A stretch of DNA of 45,625 bases, from NCBI GenBank assembly GCA_902774155.1, contig CACYHF010000011.1, forward strand, positions 1 to 45,625. Reading direction: 5' to 3'. Made by a program: the position numbers and the translations under genes. Source of the stretch: an uncultured Bacteroidia bacterium. GTDB taxonomy: Bacteria; Bacteroidota; Bacteroidia; Bacteroidales; UBA932. The notes under the pieces are model-generated. The model was given only the letters and a program-made list of their open reading frames with translations, did no database searches and was not told where the DNA came from. Positions 33,186 to 41,324 of this stretch are shown piece after piece (within the stretch, counting starts at the first letter, position 1; each line of letters begins with the position of its first letter).

Positions 33186-34437
33186 AGTAATTCAGCAAAT
33201 AAGTTTCGGCCTCTACGTTCCAAAGGCCGTTATGGGCTTTGCACAGGCGGTCCAACTCATCGAAGAGCGGCGTTCCCTGCTTACCGAAATCGGCAATGGC
33301 CGTGAGCGGCATTTCGATATGCGTGTAGATGAGCTTCTTGCCACCCGGGATGGAAGGAAGATTGATGGTGGTATCAATCACGGCATTGAGGCCGCCGATA
33401 TGCGTTACCAGTCCCGCCGGGTCCATGCCCTTGCCCATATAATGAAGCGCTTCCTTCATATCGTCGGTGTTGCCGCCGGAAGTGCCCACCACGTGCGTGT
33501 TGTTGTAATGCACATTGTAGAAATTGAACGGTGCCTTGAACAGTGCCTTGGACGGGCCGGCGAAGAAATTCAGGCAGCCGTCGAAGGCCAGGATGTCATC
33601 GGCCTGCTCCACCACCGGGGCCACCGGCGCGAAGCAGAAGACATCGTCGTAGCCTTCCCCGCCGGTGAACGACTTCAGCAGCTCCACCGGATTCTCCACG
33701 CCAGTATTCACATAGTGCAGTTCAATGCCGCGGCTCTTGGCAAACTCCACGGTATACAGGCTGGCCGCCCGGTCCAGACGCTCCTGGTTGATATCGGTGA
33801 CCACCAGCAGCTTAGGCTTGCGGTCTTCCCGGTGCAGGACATAGTTGATGGCCGCCAGGCCCATGGGACCCACAGAGGCCAGCAGGGCCATTTTGCCGCC
33901 GTCCTTGATTTCCATGGTGTGCACATACTTGCCCGGCGTCCCGTGGTAATTGGCGTGCATCGCGCCAATCACGCAGGAAAGCGGCTCACTGAGTGAAGCC
34001 GGATAGAAGCCCTCGCCCCTGAACGGCAGCAGGCAGCCCAGTTCCATCACCTCATTGGGGATAATCACATAGGTAGCATCCCCGCCGATGTACTGATAGG
34101 AATAGCCCGGCGCACTGTAAATGCCCACCGGACCGCCCGGATAGTTCATGGCCGGCTGGATGGAGAACTTATCGCCCGGCTTGAAGGCCGATGCCCACTT
34201 GGCACCCACCTGAACGATCTCACCGGCAAACTCGTGGCCGATGATGACCGGGTTCTTCGCCACATCGTTCGGGACCCGCTTGTGGTCCGTTCCCTGGTGC
34301 GTGGCTTTGTACGACGACATACAGATGCTGTCGCTCACCACCTTCGCCAGAATCTCGTTGTCCTTAATGGCCGGAAGCTCAAACTCCTCCAAGCGGAGGT
34401 CGTCCTTTCCGTAAAGTCTTACTGCTTTGGTTTTCAT
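33172..34437 (-). CDS. Zinc-type alcohol dehydrogenase (sorbose-1-phosphate reductase-like)
   Basis: The 421-residue protein is an MDR-family dehydrogenase: catalytic zinc region DSICMSSYKATHQG and GHEFAGEIVQVG, and a Rossmann domain with LLASVGPMGLAAINYV. The loop of four cysteines that binds structural zinc in classical enzymes is not there; in its place is an insertion rich in Gly, Tyr and Pro (NYPGGPVGIYSAPGYSYQYI). This shape resembles L-sorbose-1-phosphate reductase (SorE) and relatives. Here it probably reduces or oxidises a sugar phosphate or the lactaldehyde branch; the substrate is inferred from place. It lies 4 bp behind the aldolase/dehydrogenase gene. Confidence 0.8.
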   Translation of the reverse strand: MKTKAVRLYGKDDLRLEEFELPAIKDNEILAKVVSDSICMSSYKATHQGTDHKRVPNDVAKNPVIIGHEFAGEIVQVGAKWASAFKPGDKFSIQPAMNYPGGPVGIYSAPGYSYQYIGGDATYVIIPNEVMELGCLLPFRGEGFYPASLSEPLSCVIGAMHANYHGTPGKYVHTMEIKDGGKMALLASVGPMGLAAINYVLHREDRKPKLLVVTDINQERLDRAASLYTVEFAKSRGIELHYVNTGVENPVELLKSFTGGEGYDDVFCFAPVAPVVEQADDILAFDGCLNFFAGPSKALFKAPFNFYNVHYNNTHVVGTSGGNTDDMKEALHYMGKGMDPAGLVTHIGGLNAVIDTTINLPSIPGGKKLIYTHIEMPLTAIADFGKQGTPLFDELDRLCKAHNGLWNVEAETYLLNYYEEN

Positions 34438-34441
34438 ATTG

Positions 34442-36379
34442 TTATGCTAACATTACTTGTCCACCGGTAACGGGTATAGCCTGGCCGGTTTCTCCGGTCT
34501 GTTCTATGGCGTAGAGAATGGCCTTGGTTACGTCCACGGGGTTGCAACCCTTACGCATGGGCACCTGGGCCAGGTAGAAGTCCTTTACGTCCTGTACCGT
34601 CTTGGCACCCGGCACCTTGCCGGCGGCCAGGTACTGCACAAACAGACCGTTCTCCGGATTGCTCCACAGCGGTCCGTCGTAGAAGTTGCCCGGGCAGATG
34701 CTGTTCACCTTCACACGGAAAGGCGCCAGTTCCAGGGCAAAGGACTGGGTGAGGCCGATGCCGCCGAACTTGCCACCGGCATAGGCGAAATTGGCCTTGG
34801 AGCCGCGCAGGCCGCTCTTGGAATTCACCTGCACGATATCGGCAAAGTACTCCGGATCCTTCTCCGTCTCTATCTTCATGATGTGGCTGGCCACCTTGGC
34901 GCAGAAGAAATATGCCTTGTAATTGATGTTGGTCACGAACTCGAAGTTCTCCGGCGTCATGGCCTCCAGGCCGCCAGCGCGCAGAACTCCCGCGTTGGAC
35001 ACGAACACATCCAGGGCGCCGAAGTTACAAATGGTCTGCTTCATCAGGTTGTGGAGGCTGTCCATATCGGCCACATTCGTCTTCACAAAGATGGCCTTGT
35101 TGTTCTTCGCAATGGCGTTGAACGAATCCGCCGTGGCCTGACCTACTGCCTCATTGAGGTCTGCCACCACAATATTGGCACCCTGGCCCATGAGTTCGCG
35201 GGCTATGCCTTCGCCAAAGCCCTGGGCGGCACCGGTGACCACGATGGTCTTGCCTTCCACCCGGCCACTCGCAGCGGTATTCGCCACCTTGCGGCGGTAG
35301 TTCTCCACCTCCCAGGTGTCAATGAAACGGATCCAGGACGGCTCCATGCCATGGGCTCCGCCGAAGCTTCCCGCATAGAATGCCACCTTCATGGCATCCA
35401 GGAACACCTCGGTAATGATGCCCGCATTCTTGGCATTGTCTCCTACGGCTACAAGGCCGATTCCCTTCACCAGCAGCACCTTGGGCGTATGGCCGCGACG
35501 GGCTACATAGTCTTCAATGGCAGCCTCGGCCTCCGCCACGTCGGCATTCAGCACCAGATACTCACTCTTGCAATAGACGATGATATCCGGCGTAAACGGC
35601 GTGGTAACGGCACCGGGAGCTTCCAGGATGCAGTCTACAAGGGCATTCTTGGTCACCTTCAGCGTCTTGAGCCCACGGCCTCCGCGGGACAGGACCTGGC
35701 GAATGGCCGGGATGAACTCCGTGACGCAGTCATCCACCTCGGAAGGACCTTCCGGAAGAGCCTTCACCCGGCCTTCCAACTGGCCCATAATTCCGCCGTA
35801 GATACGGTCAACCTCCTCCGGGGTATCGGCCCCTACGAACACGCCGTGGTTCTGCAGGAAGATCACCTGCGGCTGGCTGCCTTTGGCGGCTTTCCAGACC
35901 TGCAGGCGGTCATAGACCTTCTTGAAAAGGGTGTATCCCGGGTCCGTGTATTCGATGTACAGGGCATCCGGGAACAGTTCGTCGCAGACATTGGCGGCAT
36001 TGGCCGAGCACATGAGGCCGTTCACCAGCGTAGGATGCAGGTGCACCACAAAGGCATAGTCCAGACAGTCGTGCAGGCTGGTTTCCACCGAAGGCCGACG
36101 GTCCCGCGTGATACAGGCCGATGCCAGGTCTTCCTTCACCTGCGCCTCCCGTTCGGCCGGATCGGCGCTGTAGGTCTTGGTGCCCATAGGCGCCAACTTG
36201 TTGCGGTCCAGCACGGCAAAACCGTCTTCGCCGATGGTGGCCAGGGCGTGGCCGCTGGCCTTCACCCACAACTTGTCGGCCGTCTTATAAGAAGTGTTTC
36301 CGCCGCCCGCGATCACATAGCGGGAATCGGCCCCGTACTTACGGGAAATGGCAATCAGATTCTCAATTTCTTTTTCCAT
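34442..36379 (-). CDS. Bifunctional class II aldolase/short-chain dehydrogenase (rhamnulose-1-phosphate aldolase/lactaldehyde dehydrogenase type)
   Basis: The 645-residue protein has an N-terminal class II aldolase domain with HLHPT and QNHGVFVG metal motifs (about 1-210) and a linking region. A C-terminal short-chain dehydrogenase follows from about 380 with the NAD loop VTGAAQGFGEGIA, the NAG stretch and YAGGK (YxxxK) catalytic pair. Enzymes of this layout split L-rhamnulose 1-phosphate to DHAP and L-lactaldehyde and oxidise the latter to L-lactate. Length and motifs are complete. It is the only aldolase/dehydrogenase of that kind in the operon, so it is very probably the cleavage step of rhamnose use. 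Confidence 0.88.
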   Translation of the reverse strand: MEKEIENLIAISRKYGADSRYVIAGGGNTSYKTADKLWVKASGHALATIGEDGFAVLDRNKLAPMGTKTYSADPAEREAQVKEDLASACITRDRRPSVETSLHDCLDYAFVVHLHPTLVNGLMCSANAANVCDELFPDALYIEYTDPGYTLFKKVYDRLQVWKAAKGSQPQVIFLQNHGVFVGADTPEEVDRIYGGIMGQLEGRVKALPEGPSEVDDCVTEFIPAIRQVLSRGGRGLKTLKVTKNALVDCILEAPGAVTTPFTPDIIVYCKSEYLVLNADVAEAEAAIEDYVARRGHTPKVLLVKGIGLVAVGDNAKNAGIITEVFLDAMKVAFYAGSFGGAHGMEPSWIRFIDTWEVENYRRKVANTAASGRVEGKTIVVTGAAQGFGEGIARELMGQGANIVVADLNEAVGQATADSFNAIAKNNKAIFVKTNVADMDSLHNLMKQTICNFGALDVFVSNAGVLRAGGLEAMTPENFEFVTNINYKAYFFCAKVASHIMKIETEKDPEYFADIVQVNSKSGLRGSKANFAYAGGKFGGIGLTQSFALELAPFRVKVNSICPGNFYDGPLWSNPENGLFVQYLAAGKVPGAKTVQDVKDFYLAQVPMRKGCNPVDVTKAILYAIEQTGETGQAIPVTGGQVMLA

Positions 36380-36387
36380 AGTAACTA

Positions 36388-36424
36388 CAGATTCTTCGTC
36401 ACTTCGTTCCTCAGAATGACAAAG
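36388..36424. repeat. Short palindromic repeat (ATTCTTCG...CAGAAT type) supplying the PHP gene's stop
   Basis: The stretch begins CAGATTCTTCG and ends CTCAGAATGACAAAG, an inverted repeat around TCACTTCGTTC. Sequences of this form are a common dispersed palindrome in many bacterial genomes. On the minus strand it reads ACTTTGTCATTCTGA and gives the last codons (TLSF) and the stop of the PHP gene. It fills the only larger gap of this part of the operon. Confidence 0.6.
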
Positions 36425-37439
36425 TCTTTTCTATTATTTCAGCACCGGCGGCGGGGCTGTCAAGGCCGGCCTGGTGGGCGGCGATGGCGCAGGCGCCCCG
36501 CCAGTTGATGGCCTTGAGTTTGTCGCTGAGTTCGGCGGCATCGCGCGTGTGCAGTTTCACCGGCTCCATGGCCGGGGTGTTGTGCTCACTGCCGAAGCTC
36601 ACGATGAAGCCCTCGTCCTCCAGATAGCCGGCATACTGCTCCAAAACAGCCGTAGTATTGCGCGTGGAGATGAATTCCACACTGCGGAAACCGCGTTTTT
36701 TGAGGGTATCGGCCGCCTGCATGAGGTCTCCTTCAAAGTCGGTGAAATGGCCTTTGGCATCATCGGCCAGGAACGGATAGGTGGGAATGCCGCCCGCCGC
36801 CTGAATGATCTCCTGCACCGTTTCCGTGGGCAGGAAGGCCTTGGGGTCTTCCGGCACGAACGCCGCTCCCCCGGCTTTCAGCAGCTTGGACCGAAGTTCA
36901 TTCTCCAGCTTGGCCGGATTCTCCGCATCCGGATACAGAGCCAGACGGAGAGCCTTGGCCAGGTGCCGTTCGCGGATAGAGCCCATGGTGAGCTTCTCCC
37001 GGATCTCACTGAAATCCAGTTGGATATCCTTCCCTTCGGCCTTGAGCCACTGATTCAGTTTTCCGCACATGGCCTCCACCTGGGCATTGGATTCGGCCTT
37101 CACCTCCTCCAGGTGCCGCAACGGCTTTCCGCTCAGTATCACAGGATAGGCCAGGCCCTTACCGCTGATGTAGGTACGGCCCGGGTTGTTGGGGTCGTTC
37201 ACCCGCAGTCCTGCCGCCTGATCGGCCGCATTCAGCGAAATGAACTCGATGCCGAACAGCGGAAACAGTCCCCGCACAGCACAGCCCGCCTTCCAGGCGC
37301 CATAACCGTCCGTGGAGTAGAAATCGTTGATTCCTACCACCTTCACACCTTCCGCCGCCGCGTGGTCCAGTGCCTCCTCTACGGAAGAGAAAGCACTGAA
37401 CGAATACGGCGTATGAATATGTGCATTTACATCAAACAT
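36411..37439 (-). CDS. PHP-domain protein
   Basis: This 342-residue protein starts with the PHP signature (MFDVNAHIHTPYSFSAFSS, HxH at 7 and 9). The second motif is altered, VVGINDFYSTDGY instead of a TDH-type site, then FGIEFISL and SFGSEHNTPAMEP supply further metal ligands. PHP proteins are metal-dependent phosphoesterases: histidinol-phosphate phosphatase, polymerase-linked nucleases or sugar-phosphate phosphatases. The operon suggests a sugar- or triose-phosphate, but this is inferred. Its C-terminus comes from a dispersed palindrome, so the original end may have been different. Confidence 0.7.
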   Translation of the reverse strand: MFDVNAHIHTPYSFSAFSSVEEALDHAAAEGVKVVGINDFYSTDGYGAWKAGCAVRGLFPLFGIEFISLNAADQAAGLRVNDPNNPGRTYISGKGLAYPVILSGKPLRHLEEVKAESNAQVEAMCGKLNQWLKAEGKDIQLDFSEIREKLTMGSIRERHLAKALRLALYPDAENPAKLENELRSKLLKAGGAAFVPEDPKAFLPTETVQEIIQAAGGIPTYPFLADDAKGHFTDFEGDLMQAADTLKKRGFRSVEFISTRNTTAVLEQYAGYLEDEGFIVSFGSEHNTPAMEPVKLHTRDAAELSDKLKAINWRGACAIAAHQAGLDSPAAGAEIIEKTLSF

Positions 37440-37454
37440 AGAAAATATTTTTCA

Positions 37455-39935
37455 TTACACACCTCTCTTAGATCTAAGGATCTGCTGGGCACAGGTCTGG
37501 TTGCTCACGGGAACGTAGTCCTTCAGAGGTATCATCTTCTCATGGATGGCATCCAGGAACCAGCTGGGCTGCGGGAAGAAGGCCTCTTCCAGTTCGTGGG
37601 ACGGGGTGATCCAGTTGCGGGAACCCAGCACCACAGGCGCGGCGTCCAGATAGTCAAAGCAGAGGTCCGTAATATTGGCGGCCAAGTCGTTGAGGTAGCT
37701 GCCGCGGGCACTGGCATCACCGGCGATGATGATGCGGCCGGTCTTTTTGACGGATTCGATCACCTTCTCATAGTTGAACGGAACCAGCGTGCGGGCGTCA
37801 ATCACTTCGGCCTCCAGGCCATACTTCTCCTTGAGCTCATCGGCCGCTTTCAAGGCGCGGTACAGCGTAGCGCCGATGGTAAGGAAGGTCACGTCCTTGC
37901 CCTCGCGCTTCACGTCCGGTTCTCCCAGCGGAATCTCGTAATAGCCTTCCGGCACGCCGCCCTCGTGGAACTGCTCGCCGATGCCATAGAGGCGCTGGCT
38001 CTCAAAGAAAATCACAGGGTCCGTTCCCTGCAAGGCACTGTTCATAAGGCCCTTGGCATCGTACGGCGTTACCGGGAACACCACCTTCAGGCCGGGAATG
38101 TGCGTGCACAGGGACGTCCAGTCCTGGCTGTGCTGGGCACCGTACTTGGAGCCCACGGAAACGCGCACCACCACCGGCATCTTGAGGATGTTGCCGCTCA
38201 TGGCCTGCCACTTGGGCAGCTGGTTGAAGATTTCGTCGCCGCAGCAGCCCAGGAAGTCGCAGTACATGATTTCCGGAATCACGCGGCCGCCGCACATGGC
38301 ATAGCCGATGGCCGTGCCGATGATGGCAGCTTCGGCAATGGGGCTGTTGAAGAGCCTATGGTACGGAAGCGCCTCAGTAAGACCACGATAGACGGCGAAG
38401 GCGCCGCCCCATTCGCGGTTCTCCTCACCGTAGGCCACCAGGCTGGAATCCTTGTAGAAACGGTCCACGATGGCCTCGAATACGCCGTCGCGGAAATTGT
38501 ACATCTTCATGCTGGAAACCGGCTTGCCGTCCTTGTCCACATAGAAACGGGACTTGCCGGCAATCTGTTTCACGCGCGGGTTCTCCTCCATGGGATGGTT
38601 CACCTCGGGAGTGGCGTCGCCAAAGGAGTCCACGCTGCCGTTGGAGAACATCATCTGTCCCAGCAGTTCGTTGTCCTTCACCAGGTCCATGCGGGGAGAA
38701 ATCTCCTCGTCGATGGCCAGCTTGTACATCTCGAAAATCACATCCTTCACATGGGCCTGGATGGCTTCCAGCTCGGCCTCGGTGGCCACGCCGGCTTCCA
38801 CCAGTTTGCGGCCGTAGGCCAGGATGCAGTCTTCGGCCTGCCAGGCTTCCATTTCCTCCTTGGTGCGGTAGCTGGACTGGTCGGACGGCGAGTGGCCGCT
38901 GTAGCGGTAGGTAACCACATCCAGGAGGCAGGGGCCTTCCTTCTTCTCCAGCAGGGCCTTCTTGCGGCGGAAGGCATCGATCACGGCCAGCGGATTATAA
39001 CCGTCCACACGCTCTGCGTGCCAGGCCTCCGGGTCGAAGCCGGCGCCCAGACGGGCCGGATAGGTATAACCCATCGTTTCGCCGCGGGTCTGTCCGCCCA
39101 TGGCATACTGGTTGTCCATCACGCAGATCATATAAGGCAGGCCGCCCTTCATATCGCCCTCCCAGAGGGTATGGAATTGGTCCATAGAGGCGAAGGTCAT
39201 ACCTTCCAGCACCGGGCCGCGGGCCATGGCGCCGTCGCCCAGGTTGGATACCACGATACCAAGCTTGCGGTTCACCTTCTTGTAAAGGGCCGCACCTACA
39301 CCGATAGCGCCGCTGCCGCCCACGATGGCATTGTTGGGATAAATGCCGAAGGGGGTGAAGAAGGTGTGCATACTGCCGCCCAGGCCCTTGTTGAAGCCCG
39401 TGGTGCGGGCGAAAATCTCGGCCATGGCACCGTACAGCAGGAAGCGGATGCCCAGTTCCTTGGTGCTGCCCTGGAAGCCCTTACCGGCCACGGCCAGCGT
39501 GGCGCCGCCCCAGAACTCCTCCATCACCTTCTTCAGCTGGTCTTCCGGCAGGATCTCGATGGAACGCAGACCTTTGGCCAGGATTTCACCGTGGGAACGG
39601 TGGCTGCCGAAGATGAAGTCGTCGGTGGTGAGGTTGTAGGCCATACCCACAGCGGCAGCCTCCTGACCGGCGCTCAGGTGGGCCGGACCGGGATTGTTGT
39701 AGGCTACGCCATTGTAGCCGCCGGTGGTTTTCACCAGGTTCAGCATGGTCTCAAACTCCCGGATTACGAACATATCCCGGTAAATGTGCTTGAGATCTTC
39801 CTGGGTGAAGTTTCCTTCGGACAGTTCCTGCTTCACGGTCTTGTCATAGGCCATAACGGGAATCTGGGGGAACTGAATCTCGTGCTCCTTCGGGCGGAGC
39901 ACCTCATTGGGATCGATGTATAACGACTTGGGCAT
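37455..39935 (-). CDS. 2-oxoacid dehydrogenase E1, alpha and beta parts fused
   Basis: This 826-residue protein joins an E1-alpha-like half (about 40-390, with the ThDP motif GDGAMARG ... DNQYAMGG) to an E1-beta-like transketolase half (about 475-815, GEENREWGG, ALPYHRLFNSPIAEAAIIGTA, IDARTLVPFNYE). Such fused E1 proteins belong to the pyruvate/branched-chain/acetoin group and decarboxylate a 2-oxoacid or acetoin, passing the acyl group to lipoyl E2. E3 and E2 are the next genes upstream, 3 bp apart each. The substrate cannot be read from sequence alone. The place in the rhamnose operon suggests pyruvate or a C4 oxoacid derived from the lactaldehyde branch. Confidence 0.85.
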   Translation of the reverse strand: MPKSLYIDPNEVLRPKEHEIQFPQIPVMAYDKTVKQELSEGNFTQEDLKHIYRDMFVIREFETMLNLVKTTGGYNGVAYNNPGPAHLSAGQEAAAVGMAYNLTTDDFIFGSHRSHGEILAKGLRSIEILPEDQLKKVMEEFWGGATLAVAGKGFQGSTKELGIRFLLYGAMAEIFARTTGFNKGLGGSMHTFFTPFGIYPNNAIVGGSGAIGVGAALYKKVNRKLGIVVSNLGDGAMARGPVLEGMTFASMDQFHTLWEGDMKGGLPYMICVMDNQYAMGGQTRGETMGYTYPARLGAGFDPEAWHAERVDGYNPLAVIDAFRRKKALLEKKEGPCLLDVVTYRYSGHSPSDQSSYRTKEEMEAWQAEDCILAYGRKLVEAGVATEAELEAIQAHVKDVIFEMYKLAIDEEISPRMDLVKDNELLGQMMFSNGSVDSFGDATPEVNHPMEENPRVKQIAGKSRFYVDKDGKPVSSMKMYNFRDGVFEAIVDRFYKDSSLVAYGEENREWGGAFAVYRGLTEALPYHRLFNSPIAEAAIIGTAIGYAMCGGRVIPEIMYCDFLGCCGDEIFNQLPKWQAMSGNILKMPVVVRVSVGSKYGAQHSQDWTSLCTHIPGLKVVFPVTPYDAKGLMNSALQGTDPVIFFESQRLYGIGEQFHEGGVPEGYYEIPLGEPDVKREGKDVTFLTIGATLYRALKAADELKEKYGLEAEVIDARTLVPFNYEKVIESVKKTGRIIIAGDASARGSYLNDLAANITDLCFDYLDAAPVVLGSRNWITPSHELEEAFFPQPSWFLDAIHEKMIPLKDYVPVSNQTCAQQILRSKRGV

Positions 39936-39938
39936 AGT

Positions 39939-41321
39939 TTATTTCAAGGTAAAAACGGTTTCTTTCAAGATTTCAGATACGGTGGGATGCGGGAATACCA
40001 CTTCCTTGAGCTGTTCCACGGTCATCTCCTGTTCAATGGCCACGCAGGCGCTATGGATCATCTCCGAGCAGGGATTGCCCAGCATATGGACGCCCAGCAC
40101 TTCGTGGTACTGCTTGCCCACAATCACCTTGCACAGGCCCTCTCCCCTTTCATTTTCGGCCACGAAACGGCCGCTGTAGGCCATGGGGAGCTTGAGCACG
40201 GTGTAATCCAGGCCCTGCTTCTTGGCATCGGCCTCGGTGACGCCCACGCCGGCCACTTCCGGATTGGTGTATACCACGCCCGGGATGGCGTTGTAGCGCA
40301 TATGGTCGGCCTTGCCCAGGATGTTGTTCACGGCCACCTCGCCTTCGCGGGAAGCGGTGTGGGCCAGCATGCTGAAGCCGGTTACATCGCCCGCCGCATA
40401 CACGCCGGGCACATTGGTGCGCATCTTTTCATCCACCTTGATGCCATACGGCCGGCCGGCAGGATTCAGCGCCAGTTCTACGCCGATGCTCTCCAGGCCG
40501 ATTCCCTGGAAATTGGCCCTGCGGCCCACGGAGACCAGGATCTTGTCGCCCTGGGCCCGGCAGGTCTTGCCTTCCGGATCTTCATAGACTACCTCGTTGC
40601 CTTCCACGGCCACTACTTTGCAGCTTAGATGGAATTCCACACCCTTCTTCTCATACTGCGCCTGCAGCATTGAGGAAATTTCGTCATCCAGCGGGCCCAG
40701 GATCTTGGGCAGCATCTCCACTACCGTCACCTGCGTGCCGATGGAATTGAAGAAACTGGCGAACTCCATACCGATGACGCCGCCGCCGATGACTACCAGA
40801 CGTTCCGGTTTTTCGGCCAGCGAGAGGATTTCGCGGTTGGTGACCACCACGCCGCCCAGACCTTCGCGAAGGCCCGGAATGGGCGGAACGGCGGCCTCGG
40901 AGCCCGTGCAGATGAGGAGGTTACGGGCGCTGTAGGAAGCCTCGTTGCAGGCGATGGTGATGCCATCGGCCCCACGGCCGGTAATCACGGCTTCGCCTTT
41001 CACCACTTCCACCTTGGCACCTTTCATCTGGGCCTTCACGCCGCCCACCAGCTTCTTAACCACCTTCTCCTTGCGCTTGAAGATGGCGCCGAAATCGATG
41101 GAAGAGGCGTCCACGTTTACGCCGTACTGGTCGGCGTGCTTGGTATAATCGTATACTTTGGCGCTGTACAGGAGCGTCTTGGTGGGCACACAGCCTTCGT
41201 TCAGGCAAACGCCGCCCAGTTCCCTCTTTTCAAAGAGGATGACGGAGAGTCCGGCTGCGCCGGCCCGTCCGGCAGCCACATAACCGCCGGGACCTCCGCC
41301 CAAAATGGCTAAATCGTACAT
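39939..41321 (-). CDS. lpdA: Dihydrolipoyl dehydrogenase (E3)
   Basis: The 460-residue flavoprotein has the FAD-binding start MYDLAILGGGPGGYVAA, the redox-active disulfide in GGVCLNEGCVPTK (Cys39 and Cys44), a second nucleotide-binding GGGVIGMEFASFF and the C-terminal dimer motif HPTVSEIL with the catalytic His. It reoxidises the dihydrolipoyl group of E2 with NAD+. Length and motifs are normal. It lies between E2 and E1 with 3-bp gaps, so all three parts of the complex are made together. Confidence 0.93.
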   Translation of the reverse strand: MYDLAILGGGPGGYVAAGRAGAAGLSVILFEKRELGGVCLNEGCVPTKTLLYSAKVYDYTKHADQYGVNVDASSIDFGAIFKRKEKVVKKLVGGVKAQMKGAKVEVVKGEAVITGRGADGITIACNEASYSARNLLICTGSEAAVPPIPGLREGLGGVVVTNREILSLAEKPERLVVIGGGVIGMEFASFFNSIGTQVTVVEMLPKILGPLDDEISSMLQAQYEKKGVEFHLSCKVVAVEGNEVVYEDPEGKTCRAQGDKILVSVGRRANFQGIGLESIGVELALNPAGRPYGIKVDEKMRTNVPGVYAAGDVTGFSMLAHTASREGEVAVNNILGKADHMRYNAIPGVVYTNPEVAGVGVTEADAKKQGLDYTVLKLPMAYSGRFVAENERGEGLCKVIVGKQYHEVLGVHMLGNPCSEMIHSACVAIEQEMTVEQLKEVVFPHPTVSEILKETVFTLK

Positions 41322-41324
41322 AGC

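Noticed and set aside
36474-39923. Very long open frame (1149 codons) on the plus strand opposite the PHP and E1 genes
   Set aside because: It lies antisense to two well recognised enzymes and results from their codon bias; its translation is rich in His/Val/Gly/Leu and matches no family I know. Other long antisense frames (17513-18991, 24135-25658, 29389-30969, 31893-33305, 34457-36508) are rejected for the same reason.
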